Positions 51,962-63,915 of a stretch of DNA of 64,000 nt are shown in pieces; the first letter of the stretch is position 1, and the number at the start of each line of letters is the position of its first letter. The stretch is taken from positions 8,647,973-8,711,972 of the forward strand of contig BSYO01000011.1 in the NCBI GenBank assembly GCA_033239525.1. Reading direction: 5' to 3'. This stretch comes from Nepenthes gracilis. Its lineage: Eukaryota > Streptophyta > Magnoliopsida > Caryophyllales > Nepenthaceae. Position numbers and translations under genes: made by a program. Below the pieces are notes generated by a model. That model searched no databases. It was given only the letters and a program-made list of their open reading frames with translations, and had not been told where the DNA came from.

Positions 51962-54839
51962 ATTATGAAGATCGAACATCTCTACAATTAAATCTTTACA
52001 TATTATATATTATTTTAATTTATTAAAAAAAGTATTAACATTTAAAAAAAATTAAGATTTTATCACACTTCCAACGTCTATTTTGTTATACTTCGATCAT
52101 TACACATAAAATATTAAACAAATATATTGTATTGAAATAAATATTAAAGTGAATATCCGATGATAAATTCTGAGTTTTCCAACTCTAATTTATTTCTATT
52201 TTGTGTATGTAGGACGCTAGTGCTAAGGCTTTGACATCAAATTCTAGATTCAATAACTTGGAAACTTCCAATGAGAAAGTAAGCATTGGTGCACTACATT
52301 GTTTATTTTATTTATTTGTAAATTATTAATTTAAATTACAAAAACAACATCGCCATAATATAAATATATGATTGTATATAATTAACTTTCTTTAAAACTC
52401 ATAAGTTTTCATAGGTTGAGCTGACATTGACTTGAATAAGTGAAATTGATGGATTAGGCTCTCCCCCTTGGAAGAAGCCCAGATTTGCATTTTTAATTAT
52501 TCTTTTAAGATTTTTTTGATCTCTCTATGTCACCTGCATATGAAAAGAAGAGAAAAGTATTATCTCATTGGATCACTTTTTTATGAGTTTTATATCTAGT
52601 TGCGTTTTATTCTTTGACACGTATAACGATGCATGTGCCATAACCTGATTAGAAGAACTTTACAAAGTGGCTCATGATAGACGTCTAATTTACACATGAG
52701 TGCTAAATATCTAGATGAGGGCGTCTAAGAGGCGCATATGCACAAATTATTCAAATAAGAGGTGTTTGAAGAGAGCTCAAGTAGTAAACAAACAGAATGT
52801 GTCAAGATTACTTAACGCTTGATATGTACTTGAGTGACCTATGTGCAAAATTATTTAGATTTTTTAGCGTCTAATACACACCCTGGGGCACTTGAAAGCC
52901 AAGTACATAGTTGTCTTGTGCCTGATGAGCGCTTGACAGGCGGTCAAGTATTGTTTTTGAAATGAAATGTTCTAATGTAACTTTTAGTGTTACATTTTGC
53001 ATATTTTGAGATATTCAACATCGGCACACAGAGCAATGGAAGAGAAAGAGAGAGAAAAGGAAAAAAAAGAGAGTTTTTCTCATCTGATTGATTTTAAATC
53101 GTGTTCTATTCTTCATCGACCTTAAGTATAATGATTATTTTTAAAGCTAAGAATGATATTTAATAGGTTATATTTTTCTTTTTTATCTCTTACTATTTAT
53201 TATTTGAACTCATTTATTATAGGATATTACATCCTTATATTTATTAAAACTTTTATAAACGAATATATTACATAGTTAATATTTTTTGGATTTATAATTT
53301 CATAATTTTTTTCTTATTAGAAAATAAATTTTCATATAAAATCTTGTATACTATTTGTAATTATTATTAACTTATTGTGCATTATCGATTTATTTTCTCA
53401 CAATTCAAACAAGGGGTTCGATTCCCAATAAAGAGAAGAGACTATAAGATTGAGATTTGATATAATAATAAAGTTAAGACATATTTTATGAGTTTAAATC
53501 ATTAATATAAGATATTTCATGCAATGGAGAAATTATCAAATCATTAATATTCAGAATTATAGCTTCTTACATATGAATGATAATCTTTGGTTTGAAATTT
53601 GTGGCCTGCTGTCATTATAGTTTCCAAACACAGTAGGACACTTAGGATTCTCAATAAGTTAAAATGAGCTTGTACTTAGTAACATTTACTTGTAGTTTTG
53701 TCCACGCAAATCATCTCAAGAAGCCAACCTAAAAAATTGATTAAATTTCATAACTTGAACTAACATATCATTCACCAAATCCAAGTGATGCAAAAACTAC
53801 TAATCATAATAAAATAAAAGTGATCGTTATATTACACTCCCCATAAAAAAGTCTCTCAATTTTGATATTTCTTAATCCCTTATTGATCAATAACAACAAT
53901 TTTAAATAATTTATAACTAATATCGATATTGTCAATATCGGATAATCATTGACATAGTGAGCAATTTCTCATACACCTTTGTGGCAGGAGGGACCAAAGA
54001 GAGGGTCAAAGTTTAAGACTCACCCACAAATAGAGGCTACTAAGCTATTACACATGACTTTTGCACTGTCCGCTCTAATTTCAATATGATTATTGACCTG
54101 AACATTATCAAATCTAATGTTATCATTAAGACTTTTCTTTTTTTCTCTATTTTAATTCTCTCTACCTTTTGTTTCAAGTTAAAGCAACTTATCCAATATT
54201 CTAACTCCTATCCTAGTACGTGATATTTATATAATGGTGAAAATTCTGGAGTATTTAACACATTGAAATATTTTTTTTGGAGTTTGATATAATATTGCTT
54301 GTGAGTTATATGATACGAATTGTAAATAATTTGACAATAATTTTTTTCACATTGTAAAATCAATATTGGAATAAGAGTTAATTATTAAATTAAAAAAATG
54401 ACAATCAAATTGAAAAAATCCAAAAGAATTGCATCTTTGAAGTCTTCCTTTATATTGCGTTAATCCCATAACACCTAATTAAGCAAAAGAATAATATTTG
54501 AATAGGTTTTTTTTTTTTTTTTTATCTTTGTATTTTGAGTTTGTATATTGAGTTCTAAACATTCGAATGAGAAGAAGAAAAATCTACCTTTGACAATTCA
54601 AATCCTAAATTTTAAAGATCTTTAACAACCACATAATGACTTATAAATATAGTCACATATACCAAATAAACTCAGCACATATTTTCATCAAATAACTTAC
54701 AAGCAAAATAATAATATCATCGCCTCTCGATCGACTTTTTCTCAAACTCAAAATTCATAAACCTAAATCCAACGAGCTCATTTTGATCAAACTAAATAAA
54801 AATTTTGAATGATGTTATTCGTTAATATTTACGGACTCA
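50101..54839. other. Long AT-rich spacer
   Basis: No supported gene, tRNA or element. It contains a TA run at 51924-51955, a GC-richer patch at 51530-51665 and an unclassified moderately complex stretch at 52600-52950. Open frames are all short. Confidence 0.55.
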
Positions 54840-55556
54840 GGGGGCTATTCTGTGGCACAGGAGCTATGCTATGGGTTTGCCTATTGGATCAAATCCAATG
54901 GGAAGCGGGTTCTCTTCCTGCCACCCTTTTATTTTTTTATTTTTTTAGCCTTTTTATATTTATTTTTATCTTTTCAAAAATTATTTTTATTATTATATTT
55001 TTACAAAATAATAAAATATCAAAAAATATTTTTTATAATTTTTTTAGAAGTTATTAATATAATAATATTTTTAAAACATGTTATTATAAAATTATTATTT
55101 TATAAGTTTATAAAATATAATTCTCTTTATATAATAATATTTTAACAATATATAACTATAAATTAATATTTTATAAATTTATAAGATATAATTCTATTTG
55201 TGTGATGATATTTTAAAATATACAATTATAAAATTATTATTTTATAAATTTATAAAATATAAATATAAATATAAGTACTTAATAAATAATAAAAAATTAA
55301 TCTAATTTATAAATAAGTTTATTTATATATTTAATTTTATATGAACTTATATTTTATAAGAATATCTAAAATATATATAAATTAAAAATATAAAAAAACA
55401 GAGAAAAAAGAGGGCTAAAGATTTAAAAAATGGGATTTAAAACATAAACAAAGAAAAAATAAAAAAAAGAGGGGAGGAGACAATCCTGCTCATTTGATTA
55501 AATCCAACGGTCAATATTCACAACACAGGCGCTGTGCCACGAAACAGCGCCCTCGT
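54840..55556. mobile_element. Foldback/MITE-like element with long imperfect terminal inverted repeats
   Basis: The left end GGGGGCTATTCTGTGGCACAG...TATTGGATCAAATCCAATG and the complement of the right end AGGGCGCTGTTTCGTGGCACAG...CGTTGGATTTAATCAAATG align over about 75 bp. The ~560-bp interior is almost pure A/T with no coding potential; the 97-codon open frame is Phe/Ile/Lys low complexity. The right end also forms a local hairpin (GGCGCTG...CAGCGCC, 55529-55551). No clear target duplication was found, so the superfamily is unassigned. Confidence 0.7.
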
Positions 55557-58458
55557 CCCAACACTCTCACACTCTCAATATGTTTATATTAACTTGGCAT
55601 TCAATTAATTTGTTTTTTTAATCATATTAAGTCTATTAGTGTGAATAAAATAATAAAATATAATATTATTTAATAATGTCTTGATAGTATTTGAATAATC
55701 TTCATAATATATTGATGTAATATTTTGTTGACAGATTATGTGGGAATTTTGGCTCACACATCAAATTGTGATAAATAAGAATTATTATTAGTTCTTATTA
55801 ATGAGAGTTGTCATTGGTTGAGAGTTATGGCATTAGTAATGACTGTTGAAATTGGTGATTATAATTAATATAAAGTATAATTATAGTACTTCTCCATCAT
55901 TATAAATAAAATAATAATATTATTTATATTTTTAGTTATATACTCATTTATGTTATAATTTTTATTTTTATATAAAGAGAGAGAAAAAAGAAAATAAAAT
56001 TTAAATTATGATAAAATTTATACTTATTTTTAACAATTTTAATATAAAAAATATATAATTAAATGTATAAATAATATTTGCCTAAATATAATGTTTGGGC
56101 TCTTTAATGGGACCATGTTTTTTTTAAAATTCATATACAATAAAAAACTTTGTTTTAAAATATACATTATAATAAGAGTTGCTCTTTGAAAAAAAAAAAT
56201 ACCAACTAAAGAAAATCAAAAGTATTATCGTCTTGTTGCTTTATATAATATCATAATTAGAGAGTATATGTATAAAATTCTTCAAAAATATCAAAAGACA
56301 GCTCTTTCTACTATAAATAAGTTTACTGAATTCTTAATTCATATGGATGGTATTGTATATTATAGTTAGAAATAGTGATATATCTAAATAAAAATTAAAT
56401 ATCAATAATAAGGAAAACATGAGAAAAGACAAAAGTACGACACCTGATAATGTAAATTAGATAGTAAACAAAAGAAGTGATACGTAACTTAAAAAATGGA
56501 TGAATATGATATATATATTTTTTAATATTTTCTCATATTTTTAAGATTGAATCAATTTATATAATTAAAATTATAATAATATATTATAATATAACTGAAT
56601 AGTGTCTGGCCATCAATTAAATGCGAGGTCATTAGAATCAGAAGATTATATAAAATGATATCGTATAAAAAATTTGGGTAAAATCAGCTTAATTTGAAAC
56701 CCTTTTTAAGTAACCTAGTGCAGGCATAAGTGTTATGACAATTGGAAGTGAAAAAATTTTGACTCGAGATTTATAATATGGTATTCATGTGGGATTTGTT
56801 AGGGAATTGTGAAATGAGTTTTGGAATAAGAGTAGAATTTTAATTGAATTTGATAGGACTTATATTTTAAAAAATAACTAGTACGGATATTGAATCATAG
56901 GAAAAGAACTCTTCCCATTAAAGTTATTTTTATAATGTGGATCTTATGGAGATGTCACGGTAAGAATAAAGTGACATGAAGATTAACTAAGGATATTAAA
57001 GACATGTATTTATTTTTTGTTTAAAATATAATGTGTGTATTTTGAGAACGAAAGGGAAGCATTGTTTTATCATAATATTTTGACTCAAATTTATTAGACT
57101 CTTAGTTATTCTTGATAATTAATATGCTATTAATTATAAATTAGTTTAGGCTAATTCTATATTTGAATAAAATGTGTTAAATTTACTAAAATATTAAAAT
57201 AGTATTTTAATAATTTCTTATCAGTAGCCCATAAATATTTTTAGTATTTTAAAATAATAAATTAAGAATTATTATAGTATATAAATTTATCTGAGTGTAA
57301 TTAATAATATAAATATTAATATTATTTGTAAAATAATAATTATAATTATAATTATAATGATATTAACCGATGCATTTGCTCTCTCTCTCTGGCCTCTCGA
57401 TTCTTCTTCTCCTCTCTCCCTATTTCTTCCTTCTGTTCCTATTCTTCTTCCTTAAATCCACGTCGCTGTTCCTTCTGCACTTCGGCTCATTGAGTAACAG
57501 AGGGTGAGAGAATAGGGACGCGTGTGTGCGGTTCCCGCCGTTGCCGTTGCCGTCGCCGCTGTTTCCTTGCCGCCGATGCTGCTAATCATCGAAGAAACAA
57601 GGAAAATCAGGCAAGTAATTCGTCCCTTCTCTTACAATTACTCACATTTCTTATTGTTAAAGTTTATATTTGTGTTTGCATGCCTTGATCTTGTGGGAAT
57701 CGTTTGTATTTAGGCGTGAAGTGAAAATTAGGGAAAAAAAGAGCACAGCTCTGATGAGGAAAGATCCGATATTTTTAGGATTTTACAATGAAAATCTGGT
57801 TGTGTAATGGGTATTGGTATGTGTAATTACATACAAATAATTATACGAATCTGTGTATATATATGTATATATATTTCCATGTATAACTGCGAACCAAAGC
57901 AGACAATATTTTATTACCAAGACTTGGGTAGTTACATTAGGCATCTCCCAAAATGTAAAAAGACTATACTTATAATAATTAAAGTAGACAATAATTAGAA
58001 AATAATAAACCCATATAATATGGTTTAGATGTAATAATAAAGCAAATATAAAACATCACAAATTTTCAAATTACAGAAATATCAAAGATATTACAAAAAT
58101 AAACAACACACCCAAATACTAAATAACAAAGTGATATATCCCAATCATGAAATCAGAGGTATGAACTCTCCAACATTCAGTGCATGGTCAAAGCTCCCAT
58201 TAAACCTGCAAAAATAAATAGATATATATATAACATCAATGACTTAAAAACCAACAATAATATAATTTAAAATATTATAATGTATCTTAGAAGATTTATC
58301 AAATTGTTATTCTAAGTCAAAAATAAAATAAATCAAAACACAAAAGCACATTGGTGGCTGCCACAATAGAATATTCTAAAGAAAGTCATGCTTAAGGTCA
58401 TGCTTTAGTGTTCCTAAACAATAGCTAGTAGGTTTCAAAATTTCAAATCCAACTATAT
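55557..58458. other. AT-rich spacer with one CT/GC-rich leader-like block
   Basis: Mostly AT-rich with no gene. 57376-57610 is CT-rich then GC-rich (GCCGTTGCCGTTGCCGTCGCC), with an open frame MCAVPAVAVAVAAVSLPPML that is simple-sequence. It could be a host 5' leader or LTR R/U5. No downstream exon is recognised. Confidence 0.45.
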
Positions 58459-59404
58459 TGTTGCGTCCTGGGTCCGTGGTTGCCGTACGGATTAGAGAGC
58501 CTTTGGATTCCTAAGCACGCGGCGGCGTCAGGAGAAGGGTCCGGTCTCCGTCTTTACGAATCTGGACCTGCACAACACAAACAACAAATAAGAGGCCAGG
58601 GGTCCGACAGGATTTCTCCCACCCAAGCCACTCCGACGCTCAAGTCAGCAAATTTTCGCAATGAACGGAAATGGCGCACGCTAGGAGCGGTGCGTGAATG
58701 AATGCTGTAATGGCGTGAGATATGCTTGTATGATGGTATGGAGAATGAAATGAGCAGATGATGGGACGCCTGGCTCCCTTGATGCACCGCAACGGGTGGC
58801 TAACTTTCCCGTAGTCCGAGAAGACGTTGAGGAGCAGTAACGAGCTAGCCTTTGTCAAACGGAAGTGAGTCACTCCTCAGTTCCAGCTCTTGCTTCTTCG
58901 CTAGTTTGTTCAGAGAGAGTTATGAGATCATAGTTTGAGTCTCTATGATCGTTGCTAGAGAAAATCGGGATCAGAATCGAATCCTTTTCTCTGCAGGGTG
59001 TGGGAGCTCTTATAGGCCCCTTCCCGTCGGACTTTAGGCGCCAAGGTGCCTGTTGTAAGGGCTCTTTTGCCATTGGTCATTTGTCGTGGATCCCGGTCAT
59101 GTCATTGTTATGCCGTAGTAGGTGGGCTCTGGCGTTAGGCCATGTCACGATTTTCCCGAATGAGGATTCTTGGCTACTGCAGGCGGCTGCGTGAGCCGTT
59201 AGCTGTGCCATTGCTTCTCCATTAATTTGCCCTTTCCGCCTTTACGCTTCGGCGGCCGCATTAAATGTCTTTGCGAGTTCCCGTTGCCTTCTGCCAGCGT
59301 GGCTCTATGCATGTTTCTGGGCTGGGCTCGTCGTCCTGCGCGAGCTCTATTATCCTTCTCGTGGGCCTCTAATCTTTTCATGGGCCAGGACATGGGACCC
59401 AACA
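58459..59404 (-). repeat. 3' LTR of E5
   Basis: This 946-bp LTR reads TGTTGGGTCCCATGTCCTGG to GGACGCAACA on the minus strand, with its TATA at 59007-59014. It aligns with both E4 LTRs. Confidence 0.9.
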
Positions 59405-59421
59405 CTAGCCCCCCATGCCTG
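59405..59421 (-). other. Polypurine tract of E5
   Basis: On the minus strand CAGGCATGGGGGGCTAG abuts the LTR, one base different from E4. Confidence 0.85.
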
Positions 59422-59691
59422 GGCCGGCCAGTAGTCGGGCCCGGCATGTCCCTTGGGCCCATTCCGCAACTTCACAGCCCTTCTCGTGCTGCACTACCGC
59501 TTGTCGTTTTCTGGGTTCGCACCTTCCCCAGGAGGCTGGCCAGGCTTTTCAGGCGCTGCCGTGATTCGTCACTCCGCCGGGTGAGATTCGCACGCCTTGA
59601 GTTGCATCTGACCAGGGATCTTTCCTGTTCCGTGAAAGACGTCTGCTGGTTGCCGTGCTGCGTTGGGCAAGAGAATGGCTTGCACCTCGCC

Positions 59692-60390
59692 CATAAATAG
59701 AAGGGGCACTCGAGCCAGTGGAGTTCATCCCTTAGCAACTATCGGAGAGACGATGAGAAGATCCTGGCTTTCCCCGCCCCCGGCGGGTGTCCGAGAAGGA
59801 GTTGGATGGATTGGCCGAATGCTTGAAGCTCTTGATGAAGACTGTCTTAATCCCCATGCTGCAGTTCGCTTTCCGTGCTAACGAGAGTGGCTCGGCCATT
59901 CCGCTGTCTTCGTGTACCTCCTTCCGGGTTGTGGCTCGACTGACCCGGGGTAGAATCTTGGCAGAACCTGTGCGGGTATGTCTCCTGCCAGCGGAGGCTT
60001 CCACGCATGCTCTTCCCACTTGTCAGGTCCGAGCGCAGTCCGCGGAGGGTCTCGAGGCCAGCAACCTAGCGAGGGAATGGGGGGGTCCTCACCCTACTTC
60101 CTCTGAGGGCTTTCCTGGCCTCGGTGTTGATCCCACCCCGGTGGATAGTGCTTCGGAGGCTTCCATCGGGGGGTGTGCTTCCGTGCCCGCCCCAGTCCGC
60201 TCGGCGAACCACCGACGGCTCCAGCCGTGGGCACCTCATGTAGATCACGTTCGCCAAGCTCATCTGGGGCATAGCAATGGAGCATACGGGACCTCGCATC
60301 GTTGTCTTCCTTCGTCTTTCTCGTAGAGTTATAGTTGCAGATTTTGTACTTTGTAAGAAATCATGGATTAATAAAAGAAGTAGTCCTTTT
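59692..60390 (+). other. Antisense module a (E5)
   Basis: CATAAATA (59692-59699) to AATAAA (60370-60375). It holds a 179-codon frame (59787-60326: MSEKELDGLAECLKLL, FRANESGSAIPLS, SFRVVARL) and, from an upstream ATG at 59752, a short frame MRRSWLSPP. Matching segments in E4 are spread over different frames, so which frame is real is unresolved. No family recognised. Confidence 0.4.
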
Positions 60391-60678
60391 TGCCTTCATC
60401 TTCTTATTTCCTTTATGCATGCTTCTCTTTTGCCGGGCGCTTTCTCCTGGTGATCTGTATTCGACTTTGTGAGAGTAGGAGAGTTACTGTTGGCAGTCGC
60501 GTCTATTGGCGTGACCGGTGCATTTATTATCTGCGTGGTCAGAGGACGTCGCGTCGCGGAGTCTTGCCTGGGAAACGCGCGAGGCTTTACGGGCCTTCCA
60601 CGTGTAGGATTCCTATCGGCTGGGCTCTAGCGCCTTCTGCCCTTTCGGGGCTGCTGTCTTTTCAGGAGAAAACTTGTC

Positions 60679-60686
60679 TATTTAAA
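60679..60686 (+). promoter_or_regulatory. TATA-type box of antisense module b (E5)
   Basis: TATTTAAA, 101 bp before the module b ATG; counterpart of 36367-36374. Confidence 0.6.
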
Positions 60687-60779
60687 CGCACCATTTTCTC
60701 CTGAACCTTACATTTCCTTGTGCTTGTGTGTTTATCGGTAGATTGCTCTCCCCATGCGTGCTCTCTTGCTGCAAAGTTG

Positions 60780-61330
60780 ATGGAGGACTCCTCTTACGAC
60801 TCGGAACGCTCTTCTGACGATTCTGAGTTTGGCTCTCACGTTCCCAGGACTTCGGGAGCCGGCACTTTAGGAGGGGCTCGCTCCGAAGCCACGGTAGCGG
60901 GTCCTTCTCAGAATCAGAGAGCGCCCCTGGGTTTCGAGAGGGTCGAGCCGCTCGTAGGGGCTGCAGCAGCTGAGGTGGAGTGGCTGAGGGCCCGCGTTGC
61001 ACACCTGAAAGGCGCTTGGATTGAGTCGGAGTCCAGGGCCACACATCTCGTTGGTGCCAATGTGGGGGCGCAGGCCCGCATACTGGCCCTTGAAGAAGAG
61101 ATCGAGCAGCTTAGGCAACAACACGAGGCTGAGGTTGCTATGCTGCGGTCAGAGTTGAGGACGAGGCTCCCGAGGGGGTGAATCTGCTTCGGGAGCGGAG
61201 TTATCTCGGCCCCGTTAGGCTTTGCGGAGGCTGGCCTCGCTGGAGGATTCAAACTTCCGCGTTGGCATTCTGGATCCTCACAACTCACATGCCCGGACTC
61301 GCGAGCAGTTAGTGGATTACCACGTTCGAA
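60780..61330 (+). pseudogene. Antisense module b (E5), truncated by frameshift
   Basis: Starts MEDSSYDSERSSDDSEFG. The coiled coil WLRARVAHLKGAWIESESRA and ILALEEEIEQLRQQHEAE is intact. The frame stops at TGA 61179-61181. In other frames the C-terminal motif continues as VRLCGG and FRVGILDPHNSHARTREQL to about 61320, so a shift near 61175 removed the last ~45 residues. It is close to E4 module b in sequence and order. Confidence 0.72.
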
Positions 61331-61433
61331 TCTCTTCCACAGGCCATTGGGACCATTAACTGATAGCTACTTTTGTTGCTGCCTTTTTTTTTTTTTACAC
61401 ACGTGTAGCCGTTGTAACGGGGCTTGTGGTTGT

Positions 61434-61439
61434 AATAAA
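61434..61439 (+). terminator. AATAAA after module b (E5)
   Basis: AATAAA within TTGTAATAAAATTTG, about 110 bp after the end of module b homology. Confidence 0.45.
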
Positions 61440-61735
61440 ATTTGTTATTTCATCGCACCGTTTCATCTTCTGAATTTCCCATTCTCTGATTGGCTTCTTC
61501 CGTTTTACGTTACCGTGCGCATCTTTGTGGGCTTCTCTATCGTGAGCCCTCATTTAATACGGAGGCATCGGCGTGGATTCCTGTCAGACGGCTGAGGCGA
61601 TGCGCTTGCCAGTCTGGCGTTTGGCCATGATTGCGAACGATTTCTGATCCTGCGGTGCGTTGTCCGGCTGGCACGTGTCCCGATTGTCTGCGGTGGGTGC
61701 CGCTTTGGCTTCCTGCCTATTGGCTTTCCGTTGCT

Positions 61736-61743
61736 TATTTAAA
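61736..61743 (+). promoter_or_regulatory. TATA-type box of antisense module c (E5)
   Basis: TATTTAAA; counterpart of 37425-37432. Confidence 0.6.
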
Positions 61744-61815
61744 TCAGTCAGGACGGCTTACCCCTCCTGCTGAGATTTTTCCCGTAGCATACTTGTGTCA
61801 ACAGAGAGAGAGACA

Positions 61816-62750
61816 CGGTGAAAAAGAGAGAGAGTTCTTCTTTTTCCCAGGCTCCCAGAGCGACTCATCACGGTGTTTATAACACCGAGTCTGTCCTGAC
61901 TGCGGGCGCCGTTGCTGCCCTTGTGGTCGACTATGGTATTCCCAGCGATTGGAGTTATCGCGTTCCGGGCGCACTGGATAGAGCCAGCGCCCCCCAGCGG
62001 GCTACATCACGGTGTGCGAGCACCATCTGAGGGGGCCTTCGTTACCCTATGCACTTGCCATGTGTATGCGGCTTGACGCGCCCAGCGTTGAGAGTTCCGG
62101 TGGCAAGGCTTCATCCCAACGCCTTGCGTTATTTGGTGTCTCTGTGTGTCTTTGCCCACCTCCACGGTGGTTCTTTCGATGCCAAGGTAGCCAGGCTGAT
62201 CTTTCGGTTCACGGAGTCGGAGGATTGGGTGTCGATGTGGCCGAAGGCGGGATTCCGCTTTCGTGGAACCAATCCTGACTCGGTGAAGGGCTGGAAGGAG
62301 CGGTTCTTCTTTCTGCAAGAGCCATCCGACTCTGAGCTTCCACGGGTGTGGGGTCCGATTTCGGGATTCTTTTAGGAGAAGCCGCCGGCGGAGGATGCTG
62401 TGGAGGCGGCGGAGCTGATTTCAGCCATTAAATCTGAGGAGGCGAAGTTCTCCGTCCAAGGATACTTCTTGACTTCCATCACGTTTGAGGCCTGCAAATG
62501 GGGGCCTCCGTCGGGGTGGAAAATTGCTTGGCATGGCAAAAGAGAACCTGGAGATACGGCCGCTCCTCGATCGTCTGGGGCGGACGAGGAGGAGAGTTGT
62601 TCGTTGTTGGAGTTGTCGACCGATGACGAAGAGGAGGAGGCTCCCTTAAAGAGGTTGAGGGAGGCCGGAGGGACTTCCACACGGAGGTCCCAAAGACAGG
62701 TCGCCAGTTCTTCGGTTGTGGTGGGAAGTCCGGCTTTGAAGAGGGCCACG
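61816..62750 (+). pseudogene. Antisense module c (E5), start lost and 3' half deleted
   Basis: The start ATGGCTGTGAAA of E4 reads ACACGGTGAAAA here, so the initiator is gone. RESSSFSQAPRATHHGVYN, VDYGIPSDWSYRVPGALDRA, then a shift at a C run (near 61990), CEHHLRGP, a shift at the G run (62033), HPNALRYLVSLCVF, DWVSMWPKAGFRF and GWKERFFFLQEPS follow. There is a TAG at 62373-62375. The linker LSTDDEEEEAPLKRLREAG continues to SPALKRAT (62750), where the sequence joins pol. The coiled-coil exon and C-terminal motif are deleted. Confidence 0.75.
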
Positions 62751-62758
62751 AGGCGTCA
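62745..62758. other. Deletion junction in E5
   Basis: Left of here the sequence follows E4 at about 38410-38434 (module c). Right of here it follows E4 at about 42214 onward (archaeal-type RNase H, minus strand). A short CGAGG/AGAGCGG-like match at the E4 breakpoints suggests microhomology joining. Confidence 0.75.
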
Positions 62759-63915
62759 AAGTTCTCCTTCACTTTATTGACCACAAGTTCAGAGTCACTG
62801 CACACAACCAACGACGGCACGGAACACTCCTTAGCCAGTCGTAGGCCCGCGAGGAGGGCCTCGTACTCCGCCACGTTGTTTGTGGCCGGGAAGGCCAATG
62901 TGACTGAGTACGCAATCTCCATGCCTTCCGGTGTCCTTAGCACGACTCCGGCTCCGCTGCCTGCTTGAGTGGATGATCCGTCCATATTAAGGGTCCATAC
63001 AAGAGGATCGTGGTCTTCCACACTTCCTGGGTCGTCATCTTCTTCCGGTGCTGGCGTCGCCGCTTCCACAATAAAGTCGGTCAGAGCCTGTCCTTTCACG
63101 GTTGGCCGGGGCAGGAACTCCAGATCGAATTCTCCTAGCACGACAGCCCACTTGACCAACCGTCTGGATGTCTCCGGCTTTTGCAAAATCGATTTCAGTG
63201 GCTGATCCGTCAGTACGATGATCCGGTGCAACCGGAAGTAGGGCCGCAACTTCCGCGCTGCATAGACAAGCGTGAGTGCCATCTTTTCAGTGTGCGGGTA
63301 TCGGGCCTCCACATCCGTCAGCACCCGGCTCACGTAGTATACCGGCTGTTGTCTACCCTCATGCTCTCCAACTGACACGGAGCTGAGAGCTACTGTTGAC
63401 GTAGCTAAGTAGAGGTAAAGCTCTTCTCCCTCGGGCGGCGGGCTTAGGAGCGGTGCGCTGGATAGGTAGGTCTTCAACTCTCAGAAGGCTTCGTCGCATT
63501 CCTCGCTCTACCTGAATCCCTGCGACTTGGTGCCCCTTAGCACCTTGAAAAAGGGCAAGTATTTTTCTACTGACTTGGCGAGGAATCGTGAAAGGGCTGC
63601 TATTCACCCGGTGAGCTTCTGTACTTCTTTTATCGTTCGCGGAGGGTTTAGGTCGAGGATGGCCTTGATCTTCTCTGGGTTGGCCTCAATGCCGCGTCGG
63701 GACATGACGAAGCCTAGGAACTTTCCCGAGGTCACCCCAAAGGCGCACTTAGTGGGATTGAGCTTCATCCCGTGCCGTCGGAGGACCTGAAAAGTCTCGT
63801 CTAGGTCTCTGACGTGGTTGCTGGTAACTTTGCTCTTCACGAGCATGTCATCGACGTACCCTCCACGTTCCGTCCGATCTGGGCCTCGAACATCTTGTTC
63901 ACAAGGCGCTGGTAG
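62758..63915 (-). pseudogene. E5 pol: RT end, RNase H, archaeal-type RNase H (partial)
   Basis: On the minus strand from 63846: MLVKSKVTSNHVRDLDETFQ, GVTSGKFLGFVMSRRG and PRTIKEVQKLTG (RT thumb/connection), then a TGA near 63481. An open frame follows with RNase H (LYLYLATSTVALSSV, VLTDVEARYPHTEKMALTL, VLTDQPL) and archaeal-type RNase H (MDGSSTQAGSGAGVV, VAEYEALLAGL, CSDSELVV). After KENFDAS the frame runs across the deletion junction into antisense module c DNA and stops at 62479. A one-base loss near 63860 breaks the frame at the YVDD position. Confidence 0.88.

Noticed and set aside
54809..55145. 82- and 97-codon Phe/Ile-rich open frames
   Set aside because: Low-complexity translation of the AT core of the foldback element.
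57376..57720. Possible host first exon (CT-rich leader, short Ala/Val-rich frame, CAG|GCAAGT)
   Set aside because: GCCGTT-type simple repeat coding, a non-canonical GC donor and no downstream exon; it may equally be LTR leader. Kept only as a note in the spacer entry.
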